Shown here one piece after another: positions 25,428 through 34,158 of a stretch of 47,592 nt of DNA; within the stretch, counting starts at the first letter, position 1, and the number at the start of each line of letters is the position of its first letter. The stretch spans positions 1-47,592 of the forward strand of contig CAKVCK010000026.1 of the NCBI GenBank assembly GCA_934725575.1, written 5' to 3'. The position numbers and the translations under genes were made by a program. The notes under the pieces were generated by a model. It searched no databases and was not told where the DNA came from. It saw only the letters and a list, made by a program, of their open reading frames with translations. This stretch comes from an uncultured Bacteroidales bacterium. GTDB taxonomy: Bacteria; Bacteroidota; Bacteroidia; Bacteroidales; UBA932.

Positions 25428-28064
25428 TTATTTCATTTTGATTTTAAAGAACACGGCGTAGAGTAGCGGGACGAAGAAAAGGGTCGCTATCGTGCTGAAC
25501 AGCAGGCCTCCCATAATGGTGACGGCCATCGAGCCGAACATCGCGTCGCTGATCAGAGGGATCATTCCGAGGATCGTGGTCATCGAGGCCATCATCACGG
25601 CGCGCAGCCTGGTCTCGGAGCTGGAGATCAATGCTTCCGCAGGATCCTTTCCGGAAGCGATCTGGTCATTGATCTCGTCCATCAGCACAATGCAGTTCTT
25701 CATCATCATTCCGACAAGGCCGAGGGCACCTACAATGGCGCAGAAGGTGAACGTCTTGCCACTGATGAGCATCGCCCCGACTATTCCCACACCCAGAAGC
25801 GGGATGCAGCACAGGATGATAAGCGGCTTGCGGTAATCGCCGAACAGGAGGATAAGGATCGCGATGATCAGGATGATGGCGATCGGCACATTGGCGAACA
25901 GGTACTTCATTGTCTGGTCGCTCGCTCCCTTCTCGCCCTGCCAGAGCACTGAATATCCTTCCGGCAGGTTTATCTGATCCACCTTTGCCTCAAGAGCCTT
26001 GCGGGCGTTCTCGGTCTCGATTCCAGGAGCGGGCGAGCACATCACCTTCTGGGATCTCTGGCCATTGTAGCGCGGCACCACAGGTATTTCCCACTCGATG
26101 TCGATCCCGTCGCTGACCTGCTTGACAGGCTTTGTTCCGAGCATCGACTCGATAAGGTCGCTTTTCGCCAAAGTTCCGTTTCTCATTTTAAGCATATTCT
26201 CCTCCGTCAAGGCTCCGCCGACATCCGGAACGGTCTGCATAATCGGCACGTTCTCCAGATTGTCCATAATGCCGCCGTTATCATCCAAGCATTTGATGTA
26301 GATGATGTTGCGTCTGTTGCCATCATAGTAGATCGAGACAGGAAGGCCGCCGTTGGCCATCAGCATCGACATCGACACATCGCTGCGGCTGACTCCCGCG
26401 CCGCGGGCCGCCGGCTGGTTGTAGGCGACATCAAGGACAGGCACGTCAGGCTCACGGTCAGTGGTGATCAGGCAGATCTCCGGCATCGAGTTTATTATCG
26501 ACTCGGCGGAATCGGCAAGATGCTGGAGGACAGCAGGATCCGGACCGGTGAACACAAGCTCTATCGGGTACTTCTTGTACATAATGTTGTAGCGCTTCAG
26601 CTTCACGTAAGCGTCAGGGTACATAGCCGTCAACTGCTCCTGAAGCCTGTCAACACTCTTCTCAAGTGTCTTAGGATCAGCGAAATCGATGATCAGCTCG
26701 CCGTAGGACAAGGACGGGGTCGCGATGCTGCGCACCAGATTGTACCTTGCAGGCGTGCCACCCAACGAAGTGGTCACATCCTTGATCTCAGGCTGGGTCT
26801 GGAGCCATTCACGGATCTCTTTCAGGTCGGCCTCAACCCTTGATGGACTCGTACCTTCCGGCAGCTTGTACTCCATATACAGCTGGCTGTAGGTCATATC
26901 CGGGAAGAAGCCCTGCCTCATATACTTATATCCCCAGAAGGCACTTCCAATCAGCGCAAGCGCAATCACGATTGAAACGAACTTATGCTTTATTGAATAT
27001 GTCAGCGCCTTTCTCAGGAAGCGGTAAAGCCAACCATCATACATTGACTTGCCGGTGTCAGCCTTCTCGTACTTTGCACCTTTAAGCATCTTGTCAGCCA
27101 TAAGCGGCACGTGAACAAGAGCCAAAATCCAGCTGAGAAGCAGCGAGACAGCGAGCACGATAAACAAATCCCTGACATAGACTCCGGCTGAGTCAGGAGA
27201 AAGGAACACAGGGAGGAAGGACAGGATCGCTATCACGGTCGCCCCGAGAAGCGGCATAGCCGTCTTGCGGCCTATCTCCGTCATAGCCTCACGGCGAGGT
27301 TTTCCGGTTTTCAGCCCGACCAAGATACCGTCCGTGATCACGATGGCGTTGTCCACAAGCATACCCATCGCGAAGATGAAGGATGCCAGCGAAACCCTCT
27401 GCATCGTTCCGTCCATAAACCCGAGGAACAGGAATGATCCGATCACGATCACAACCAGGCTGATTCCGATCATAAGTCCGCTTCTGAAGCCCATAGTGAC
27501 CATTAGGATGGCGATGACGATCAGCACGGACTCGATAAGGTTGATGGCGAATGTCGTCAGTGAGGATGTCACTTCGTCCGGCTGGAAGAAAACCTTGTGG
27601 CACTCGATGCCGACAGGAAGCCTCTCAGAGCCAAGTTGTTCCAAACGCTTCTCCACCTGTTTCCCGACCTTCACGATGTCAGTTCCGGAGCCGGCGGCGA
27701 TGACCATACCGATGGCACGCTCGCCGTCATATTCCATAGAATTGCGCTGCGGGGTCTCGTAACCGCTCTCAACGGTCGCGATGTCCTTCAACCTGAGCTG
27801 GTCATCCTCGTGGCCTTGGATGATAAGCTCGCCGATCTGCTCCGGAGTGCGGAACTTGTCCCCGACAGTGACCTTCACACGCCTGTCACCGTTGTCGTAG
27901 TAACCTGAATATGTAGTCTCGTTCTGTCCGTTCAGCGTCGAGAGGATCTCCGCCGGAGAGACTCCCAAAGCAGCCATCTTCTCGGCTGTCAGCGAGACAT
28001 TTATGCAGTCGGTCTTCTTTCCGTAGAGGTTCACTCTGGCGACACCGTCGATGTTGCCGATCTC
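25428..28064 (-). pseudogene. RND (AcrB-type) efflux pump gene lacking its 5' end
   Basis: The frame has 868 residues from its first ATG (28034) and can be read upstream to 28064 (EIGNIDGVARVNLYG). Typical AcrB/HAE1 pumps have about 1030. The missing part is the first transmembrane helix and most of the first porter subdomain. What remains is well conserved: repeated membrane segments (FAINLIESVLIVIAILMVTM; FAMGMLVDNAIVITDGI with the paired acidic proton-relay region), the second porter half, and the C-terminal membrane bundle (GALGLVGMMMKNCIVLMDEI). It ends normally at 25428. The 5' end is fused out of frame to the truncated membrane-fusion gene, so it cannot be a working pump in this form. 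Confidence 0.8.
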
Positions 28065-28603
28065 ACCACGGCGGGAGCGTCATAGTAATGCTTCTGGACC
28101 TTGCCGGAGAATGGTGAATATATCTTCGTGTCCTCCAGCTAGTTCTTGCAGTTCTCGTACTTGGCCGTGATCTGCTGGAGTCCATAACGGGCCTTGTCGT
28201 AGTTGGAGGCCGTGGAGGCGCCCTGTTTATAAAGCCTTATGACTCTCTCAGCGTCAGCCTTCACGTTGTTATATTCAGCCTCGACAGCCTCCAGCTGGAT
28301 TCTGTAATCCCTGTCATCCAGCTCGGCCACCAACTGGCCTTTGCGTACGGTTCCACCGTCACCGACATAGATTCGCTTGAGTTTACCGGCCACCTGAAAA
28401 GACAGATTGACCTCCTCGGAGGCCTTGACTTTGCCGGGATATTCAAAAGGAGTGGCCGCGCCTGACGTGCGTACCGTGTCAGCCTTCACATACATCACTT
28501 TCTGACCGCCCGACTGGCGAGTCGAGCAGGAAGCCATTGCCATCGCTCCCAAAGCCACCATCAATGTGACTTGCACGACATTCATTCTCATTCTTTTAAT
28601 CAT
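28065..28603 (-). pseudogene. Membrane-fusion (AcrA-type) gene: nonsense codon and missing 3' half
   Basis: From the start at 28603 (MIKRMRMNVVQ) it encodes a lipoprotein signal (MAMASC), then the first beta-barrel, lipoyl and hairpin portions of an RND membrane-fusion protein (GKVKASEEVNLSFQVAGKL, VRKGQLVAELDDRDY). After YENCKN a TAG at 28141-28139 stops translation. Reading through it continues in the same frame as LEDTKIYSPFSGKVQKHYYD, normal family sequence, so TAG probably replaced CAG (Gln). About 70 bases later homology jumps to the RND pump in another frame at about 28064. Hence there are two lesions: a nonsense codon and a deletion removing the end of this gene and the start of the next. 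Confidence 0.8.
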
Positions 28604-28770
28604 ATCTATAAGTTTTTTAACAAGCGTTATAAAACAGGTCCGTAAACCTCTGCGTTTCACGCTGCAAAATTGGGGACGAATGCCGTTTTGTTCAAGTCCG
28701 TTTTTTATCAAGAATTGCTCAATTTGTACAATAATTCGATTTAAACAGTCGAAATAAGACAAAATATTCG

Positions 28771-28778
28771 TTAATTTG
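28771..28778 (+). promoter_or_regulatory. Probable -7 box for the AraC regulator
   Basis: TTAATTTG differs by one base from TAnnTTTG and lies 28 bases before the ATG at 28806. The divergent region 28604-28805 is AT-rich and would hold operators for both directions. Confidence 0.35.
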
Positions 28779-28805
28779 TGCCGTAAAACTTCAAACAAGC
28801 ACAAA

Positions 28806-29654
28806 ATGGACAATACAGAGCTTCCGGAGATAGGCCTTTTTGAACTGTCAAAAGAGGAGATGGAGAATGCCGGACATATTCTTAATGTGGACAGGAACGG
28901 ATTTTTCTACTGCCGCCAAGGCTTGCTTACGGTAGCGTTCAATGACAAGACCTATCAGATGCGCCGGGGCGACATATTCGTCTATCTTCCGCACAGCACC
29001 ATTTATATTCACGAGATGAGTGATGACGTGGCCGGGGTGATCGGCCTGGCGCGCTTCGAGTTTGTGCTGTCCGCCATCCAGGCGGTCTCCGAGACCTACA
29101 GCTACCTTTATTTCAAGAGCAACCCCTGTATGTCACTGAGTGACGGCGGTCAGGCCCGCCTGGAAGACTTGTTCACAGCGATCGCCTCCCGTTCCCCGCA
29201 ATGCGACAACCCCATTGTCTATCAGATTCTTCTTGGCTTGGCTAAAGCCCTCTGCTACCAGATAATGTATGAATATTTCTCCGGCAAGCCAGCCCAGGCA
29301 ATCGCCACAGACCGCCAGGACACAATATTCCAGAAATTTATGGCCTCCTTGCACAAGAACTACGCAAAAAGCCGTCAGGTGGCATTCTACGCCCAGGAAA
29401 ACTGCCTCTCCCCCAGATATTTCTCACGCATCGTGAAAGACAAGACCGGCCGCACCGCCCAGGAGTGGATCTCCGCCGTGGTGATCGACGAGGCCCGCCG
29501 ACTTCTTGAAGACCCGGAGAACAGCATCAAGGACGTGGCGTTCAAGCTCGGCTTCCCCAACCAGTCCTTCTTCGGCCGCTATTTCCTCAAATATTACGGC
29601 CAGCTCCCGTCAGCCTACCGCACCGCCTCGCTCGAAAAGGACACTTCCCTGTAA
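28806..29654 (+). CDS. AraC-family transcriptional regulator
   Basis: A 282-residue regulator starting at MDNTELPEIGLFEL; an extra upstream Met at 28776 is less likely because it overlaps the promoter. Residues about 15-150 form a cupin-like sensing domain (YCRQGLLTVAFNDKTYQMRRG). The C-terminal 100 residues carry the two AraC helix-turn-helix motifs (SRQVAFYAQENCLSPRYFSR and SIKDVAFKLGFPNQSFFGRYF), ending in the conserved GQLPSAYR. It is divergent from the broken efflux operon, the usual arrangement for its regulator, and appears intact although its presumed target is dead. The ligand is unknown. Confidence 0.9.
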   Translation: MDNTELPEIGLFELSKEEMENAGHILNVDRNGFFYCRQGLLTVAFNDKTYQMRRGDIFVYLPHSTIYIHEMSDDVAGVIGLARFEFVLSAIQAVSETYSYLYFKSNPCMSLSDGGQARLEDLFTAIASRSPQCDNPIVYQILLGLAKALCYQIMYEYFSGKPAQAIATDRQDTIFQKFMASLHKNYAKSRQVAFYAQENCLSPRYFSRIVKDKTGRTAQEWISAVVIDEARRLLEDPENSIKDVAFKLGFPNQSFFGRYFLKYYGQLPSAYRTASLEKDTSL

Positions 29655-29729
29655 CGTTCTTCACGGATGAATGCATCTGCCGAAAGGCAAAAAAAGTAAA
29701 CAGACGCTTGAATATCGGAAGAAAAGGAT

Positions 29730-29737
29730 TATATTTG
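29730..29737 (+). promoter_or_regulatory. -7 box for rpmE2
   Basis: TATATTTG, a perfect TAnnTTTG, lies 38 bases before the ATG of the L31 gene. Confidence 0.6.
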
Positions 29738-29774
29738 CAGTCTGAAAAGTAACATCTTAAAAAACAATAAAGAA

Positions 29775-30026
29775 ATGAAAAAAGGACTTCATCCCGAAAC
29801 CTACCGCCTTGTAGCTTTCAAGGATATGTCGAACGACACCGTGTTCATCACCCGTTCCTGCGCCGAGACCAAAGAGACTCTCGTTGTTGACGGAGTTGAG
29901 TATCCGGTTGTGAAGGTCGAGATCTCCAACACCTCTCACCCATTCTACACAGGCAAAGTCAAGCTCGTTGACACCGCCGGTCGTGTTGACAAATTCTACC
30001 AGAGATACAAGAACCGTCAGAAGTAA
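29775..30026 (+). CDS. rpmE2: 50S ribosomal protein L31, type B
   Basis: An 83-residue ribosomal protein beginning MKKGLHPETYRLVAFKDMSN, with 'SNTSHPFYTGKVKLVDTAGR' near the C-terminus, which is diagnostic. It is type B: the zinc-binding Cys cluster of the long form is absent (only one Cys). It forms part of the bridge between ribosomal subunits. It is a single-gene transcript with its own promoter and terminator. Confidence 0.97.
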   Translation: MKKGLHPETYRLVAFKDMSNDTVFITRSCAETKETLVVDGVEYPVVKVEISNTSHPFYTGKVKLVDTAGRVDKFYQRYKNRQK

Positions 30027-30052
30027 TTTCTGTCACGGAAACGATAGTTCTA

Positions 30053-30085
30053 AGAGGCTGCGAAATTGTCCGTGGCCTCTTTTTT
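30053..30085 (+). terminator. Terminator after rpmE2
   Basis: AGAGGC (30053-30058) pairs with GCCTCT (30075-30080), followed by TTTTT. Confidence 0.75.
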
Positions 30086-30149
30086 CATCATATTCTCAAA
30101 AAAAACGCATTCTGAACACAAATAATTTTGGAGGTTAAAGATTTTTGCC

Positions 30150-30157
30150 TATCTTTG
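30150..30157 (+). promoter_or_regulatory. -7 box for tRNA-Glu
   Basis: TATCTTTG (TAnnTTTG) lies 18 bases before the first base of the tRNA. Confidence 0.6.
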
Positions 30158-30175
30158 CAATCTCAAAACCGAAAC

Positions 30176-30247
30176 GCTGGGTTCGTATAACGGTTAGTAC
30201 TCAAGATTCTCAATCTTGCAATAGGAGTTCGATTCTCCTACCCAGTA
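30176..30247 (+). tRNA. tRNA-Glu, anticodon CTC
   Basis: A full cloverleaf can be folded by hand. The acceptor is GCTGGGT with ACCCAGT (one G-U pair). The D arm is GTATAACGGTTAGTAC. The anticodon stem CAAGA/TCTTG has loop TTCTCAA (anticodon CTC, reading GAG). The T arm is AGGAG-TTCGATT-CTCCT, and the discriminator is A. CCA is not encoded. GAG is the main Glu codon in most genes of this window, fitting the need for this isoacceptor. It has its own promoter and terminator. Confidence 0.9.
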
Positions 30248-30277
30248 CAAGGGTGCCGGAAACGGTGCCTAATGATT

Positions 30278-30312
30278 AAAAGGAATCGTCCGGAAAGACG
30301 GTTCCTTTTTTC
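30278..30312 (+). terminator. Terminator after tRNA-Glu
   Basis: AAGGAATCGTC and GACGGTTCCTT form a stem around CGGAAA, with TTTTTT after it. Confidence 0.8.
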
Positions 30313-30365
30313 GTATATGTCCCTCCACTTCGGCGCGCCCCGTTTGCTTAATCGGTGATATTCAT

Positions 30366-30373
30366 TAAATTTG
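30366..30373 (+). promoter_or_regulatory. -7 box for the esterase-peptidase operon
   Basis: TAAATTTG (TAnnTTTG) lies 21 bases before the ATG at 30395. Confidence 0.5.
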
Positions 30374-30394
30374 TATTCACTAAACCAATCATAG

Positions 30395-31537
30395 ATGAAG
30401 ATGAAAAGGATAACTCTTCTGACGGCGGCCGTTTTGGCGGCCGTATCAATGTCAGCCGCTCCGAAAACGGCTGTGACAGCCATAAAGGCTTCTGATTCCA
30501 GAATAACCTACATCGGCAGGACCGAAGTCAAGGACGGGAATGTCTCGTTCGACTGGACCGGTGTGTACGCAAGGGTAAGATTTCAAGGCAACTCCTTGAG
30601 TTTCAAGGTTTCCGACACAAAGAAAAACTACTACAATGTCTGGCTTGACGGCTCTATGGACACGACTCCCGACAAAGTGGTGGCCGTGCACGGCAGCGAC
30701 ACGACCATTGTGATATTCAGCGCCGAGGAGCTCAAGGCACGCTTCGGGAAGGACAGGAAAGCCGCGAGGGCGCCACACCAGGTGATCCTTCAGAAGCGCA
30801 CCGAAGGCGAACAAGGCATCACAACCATCAGTGAATTCATCACCGACGGCAAGTTCCTTCAGGCCGAGGCCCCGAAAGAAAGGGTCATTGAATATATCGG
30901 CGACTCCTACACCTGCGGCTACGGCACGGAAAGCCCTAACACAGAGCGGTTCAAGCCGGAGACCGAGAACCAGAACCTGACTTACGCCTGCGCGGTGGCA
31001 AGGTACTTTGACGCGGACCAGATTGTGGTGGCACACTCCGGAATGGGAATCGTCAGAAACTACAACAGCAAATTCACGGACTACTGTATGCCTGAACGAT
31101 ATCTTCAGACATTCGACGGCGTAAAGGAGACCAAATGGGATGCGAAGTCATCATCCGTCAAGCCTGACATCACAGTCATCTATCTGGGCACCAACGATTT
31201 CTCAAGAGGGATGCAACCGGCGGAAAGACTGTTTGTCAAGAACTACATCAAATTGCTGAAAGAGATCAAGGACAACTACGGAGAGGGGCACCCTATCCTT
31301 TGTATGACCCCGAAGCACGACTACCTGATGTTTGAATATATCCGCAAGGTGGTTGACAGCTGCGGGCTGCGGAACGTACACATTATGACCTTGACGAACT
31401 CCGTCCACAACAATGTGGAGGATATGGGGGCGGACGGACACCCTAACTATAACGGGCACCGCAAGATAGCCTACACCGTGATTCCGTACATCTCCACGAT
31501 CACAGGCTGGGAACTGACAGGCAACAATGTAAAATAA
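30395..31537 (+). CDS. SGNH-fold carbohydrate esterase (CE2-like)
   Basis: A 380-residue secreted enzyme with a signal peptide ending near SMSA. An N-terminal jelly-roll domain (about 30-150; YIGRTEVKDGNVSFDWTGVY) precedes an SGNH hydrolase domain with the nucleophile in 'EYIGDSYTCGYG', a block III-like 'IYLGTND', and a C-terminal catalytic 'GADGHPNYNGH'. This order is that of CE2 acetyl-esterases, which remove acetyl groups from xylan or mannan. The start could also be the second Met (30401). The next gene begins six bases after the stop. The substrate is inferred from the family only. Confidence 0.85.
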   Translation: MKMKRITLLTAAVLAAVSMSAAPKTAVTAIKASDSRITYIGRTEVKDGNVSFDWTGVYARVRFQGNSLSFKVSDTKKNYYNVWLDGSMDTTPDKVVAVHGSDTTIVIFSAEELKARFGKDRKAARAPHQVILQKRTEGEQGITTISEFITDGKFLQAEAPKERVIEYIGDSYTCGYGTESPNTERFKPETENQNLTYACAVARYFDADQIVVAHSGMGIVRNYNSKFTDYCMPERYLQTFDGVKETKWDAKSSSVKPDITVIYLGTNDFSRGMQPAERLFVKNYIKLLKEIKDNYGEGHPILCMTPKHDYLMFEYIRKVVDSCGLRNVHIMTLTNSVHNNVEDMGADGHPNYNGHRKIAYTVIPYISTITGWELTGNNVK

Positions 31538-31543
31538 ACCGAT

Positions 31544-31942
31544 ATGACTACAAGAGGTAAAATATTCACCTGGACCGGCGTCATCCTGGCATTGGCGCTG
31601 GCCGGATTCATCTATTTCCGCTTCTATTTCGTCTTCGGGGACGGAGTGAAGGCCGGTGAGCTCAACCAGTTCATCTACAAGGGATATGTCTGGAAGACTT
31701 ATGAAGGCAAGCTTATCCAAGCCGGATTCAGAGGTTCGGCCAAAGGGAGCGGAGCGGCCGTGGAATCCTACATATTCGATTTCTCCGTGGCGGATGATGA
31801 AGTCGCCAACGAGCTTATGCGATGCAGCGGCAAGTCAGTTGAGCTGCACTACAAGGAATATCTCGGGACGCTGCCGTGGCGCGGGATGCAGAAATATGTA
31901 GTGGACAGGATAGTGTCAACCTCAAACCCGGTGAACGAATGA
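31544..31942 (+). CDS. Small single-pass membrane protein, conserved in Bacteroidales
   Basis: A 132-residue protein with one N-terminal membrane helix (about residues 8-29, IFTWTGVILALALAGFIYF) and an extracytoplasmic remainder with 'GYVWKTYEGKLIQAGFR' and 'SVELHYKEYLGTLPWRG'. I recognise the pattern from Bacteroidota proteins of unknown function, some of which databases call 6-phosphogluconate dehydrogenase; nothing here resembles that enzyme. The stop codon overlaps the start of the peptidase gene (ATGA), so translation is coupled. No function can be assigned. Confidence 0.75.
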   Translation: MTTRGKIFTWTGVILALALAGFIYFRFYFVFGDGVKAGELNQFIYKGYVWKTYEGKLIQAGFRGSAKGSGAAVESYIFDFSVADDEVANELMRCSGKSVELHYKEYLGTLPWRGMQKYVVDRIVSTSNPVNE

Positions 31943-34050
31943 TGAAAAGGATTATCACTCTTGCCGCGCTTGTGACACCGATGGTTCTCAGCGCGCAGAC
32001 CGGTGTGGTCGCCACTCATCCGGCCAACAATGAAGGCAAGTCATTGACTATGGAGGAAGCCGTGATGGGCAGGAACGTCCGTCCGACAGGCATCTGGGCA
32101 TCCTGGAAAGACAATAACACAATCATCTTCCGCAAGGACGGCAAATGGATGGCCGAGAATCTTGCCAACGGTGAGATCAGTGAATATTCCGCCACGGGAT
32201 TGCCGGAAGGATTCCCTGAGAACGCCGAGAACATCACCTCAAACGGGAACGGAGCATACGCCTACACGATCGGCCAGAGCCTGTACTTGTTCGATGGCGG
32301 TTCCGTCAGCGTCGCCGAAAGCGAGAACAGCCAGATCACCTACGGACAGACCGTCAGCCGCAACGAGTTCGGAATCGAGAACGGAATATTCTGGTCTCCG
32401 GACGGATCCAAGCTGGCTTTCTACAGAAAGGATGACAGCAAGGTCACGGACTTCCCTCTCCTTGACATCACCACACGTACCGGCTCGCTCAAGAGCATCA
32501 AGTACCCGATGAACGGGATGGACAGCGAGAACGTCAGGCTCGGAGTCTATGACAGAGCCACGGGCAAGACCGTATGGTGCGATGTGGATGAATATGGCTA
32601 CGATCAATACCTCACGAACATCTGCTGGTCTCCGGACAGTAGGAACATATTCATCCAGGTTCTTGACCGCACCCAGAAACATCTGAAACTGAATATGTAC
32701 CGCGCGGCCGACGGATCATTCGCCCGTACAGTATTGACCGAGGACGACTCCCGCTACGTGGAGCCGCTCGATCCTCTACGTTTTGTCAAGGGGACATATT
32801 CATTCATCTACAGGACCAACAACCGCGACGGATTCCGCAATCTCTACCTCTGTGACACGCTTGGCACTGTGAGAAGGCTCACGGCGGTTGACGCTGACGT
32901 CGAGTACCTTGCCAACGACGGAAGGTTCGTCTATTACACTTCTGCGGAGGTGTCGCCGGTCGAGAACCATCTGTTCAGGATCGAGGTCAAGATGTCGCTT
33001 CGACATTCCCAGCGGCCTAAAAACGGGCCCCAGAACTTGTCGAAGGGACAATCCCTGTCAAGAATCCCGGCGGACATCGTCGCCAAAGCCAAGTTTGGGA
33101 AACCCGTAAGACTTACGGCAGAGGAAGGATGGCACACGATCAGCCTGAACGACGACTGCACGAAGTTCATCGACAGCTACAGCAGCTTCAACGTCCCTCA
33201 GGTGACGGATCTCAGGGCTGCTGACGGGAAACTGATCAGAAACCTCTCCACGGCCTCCGATCCGCTCAAGGACTACAAGACCGGAGAAGTGCTCTTCGGA
33301 ACTGTCAAAAGCGCTGACGGACAGTACGACAACTGGTACAGGCTCTTCCTCCCGACGGATTTCGACCCGGCCAGAAAATATCCTGTGATCCTCTATGTCT
33401 ATGGAGGCCCTCACTCTCAGATGGTTCAGGACACCTGGCTCGGACAGGTCAGGATGTGGGAGATGCTGATGGCGCAGAAAGGGTACATCGTCTATGTGCA
33501 GGACAACCGGGGAACACAGAACCGAGGAGCCGAATACGAGAAGGCGATCCACCGTCATTGCGGCCAGAACGAGATGGCCGACCAGATGGTTGGCATTAAT
33601 ATGCTCAAATCGCTGCCGTTCGTTGATTCGGACAGGATCGGCGTACACGGCTGGAGCTACGGAGGCTTTATGACAATCTCACTTATGACCAACTACCCGG
33701 AGACATTCAAGGTCGGTGTGGCCGGCGGACCGGTCATCGACTGGAAATGGTACGAGGTGATGTACGGAGAAAGGTATATGGACACCGAGGCCACCAATCC
33801 GGAGGGTTTCGCCCAGACCAGCCTCATAAACAACGTTAATAACCTCAAGGGCAAACTACTCATCTGCCAAGGGGCCATCGACAACACAGTCGTCTGGCAG
33901 CACAGCCTGAGCTTCGTCCAGAAATGCGTCGAGCGGAACGTCCAGCTGGACTATTTCCCGTACCCTTGCTCCGAGCACAATGTCTTCGGCAGATGGAGGA
34001 TCCATCTGATGGACAAGGTCACCAACTACTTCGACGACTATCTGAAATAA
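31939..34050 (+). CDS. Dipeptidyl peptidase IV (S9 prolyl oligopeptidase family)
   Basis: About 703 residues, secreted (signal MKRIITLAALVTPMVLSAQ). It releases X-Pro dipeptides from peptide N-termini in the periplasm. The first 460 residues form the beta-propeller (repeated 'WSPDG/DS' blades such as NGIFWSPDGSKLAFY and NICWSPDSRNIFI). The last 240 are an alpha/beta hydrolase with the nucleophile in 'HGWSYGGFM', the acid in 'GAIDNTVVW' and the His in 'PCSEHNVFG'. The start is taken at 31939 (ATGATG), where it overlaps the previous stop; the second ATG at 31942 is equally possible. A longer frame from 31876 lies inside the neighbour and is discarded. Confidence 0.92.
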   Translation: MMKRIITLAALVTPMVLSAQTGVVATHPANNEGKSLTMEEAVMGRNVRPTGIWASWKDNNTIIFRKDGKWMAENLANGEISEYSATGLPEGFPENAENITSNGNGAYAYTIGQSLYLFDGGSVSVAESENSQITYGQTVSRNEFGIENGIFWSPDGSKLAFYRKDDSKVTDFPLLDITTRTGSLKSIKYPMNGMDSENVRLGVYDRATGKTVWCDVDEYGYDQYLTNICWSPDSRNIFIQVLDRTQKHLKLNMYRAADGSFARTVLTEDDSRYVEPLDPLRFVKGTYSFIYRTNNRDGFRNLYLCDTLGTVRRLTAVDADVEYLANDGRFVYYTSAEVSPVENHLFRIEVKMSLRHSQRPKNGPQNLSKGQSLSRIPADIVAKAKFGKPVRLTAEEGWHTISLNDDCTKFIDSYSSFNVPQVTDLRAADGKLIRNLSTASDPLKDYKTGEVLFGTVKSADGQYDNWYRLFLPTDFDPARKYPVILYVYGGPHSQMVQDTWLGQVRMWEMLMAQKGYIVYVQDNRGTQNRGAEYEKAIHRHCGQNEMADQMVGINMLKSLPFVDSDRIGVHGWSYGGFMTISLMTNYPETFKVGVAGGPVIDWKWYEVMYGERYMDTEATNPEGFAQTSLINNVNNLKGKLLICQGAIDNTVVWQHSLSFVQKCVERNVQLDYFPYPCSEHNVFGRWRIHLMDKVTNYFDDYLK

Positions 34051-34093
34051 TACTACAGACTCACAGCACATTGAGAATCTGCTCATTAATCTC

Positions 34094-34130
34094 AAGACAG
34101 GCGACCCGTCACAGGCCACCTGTCTTTTTT
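34094..34130. terminator. Terminator between the peptidase gene and the collagen-like gene
   Basis: AAGACAGG (34094-34101) pairs with CCTGTCTT (34119-34126) and is followed by TTTT. It serves the plus strand best; because the stem is symmetrical it may also act for the convergent gene. Confidence 0.7.
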
Positions 34131-34158
34131 AGATATATGAGCTAACAAAAAACAGACT

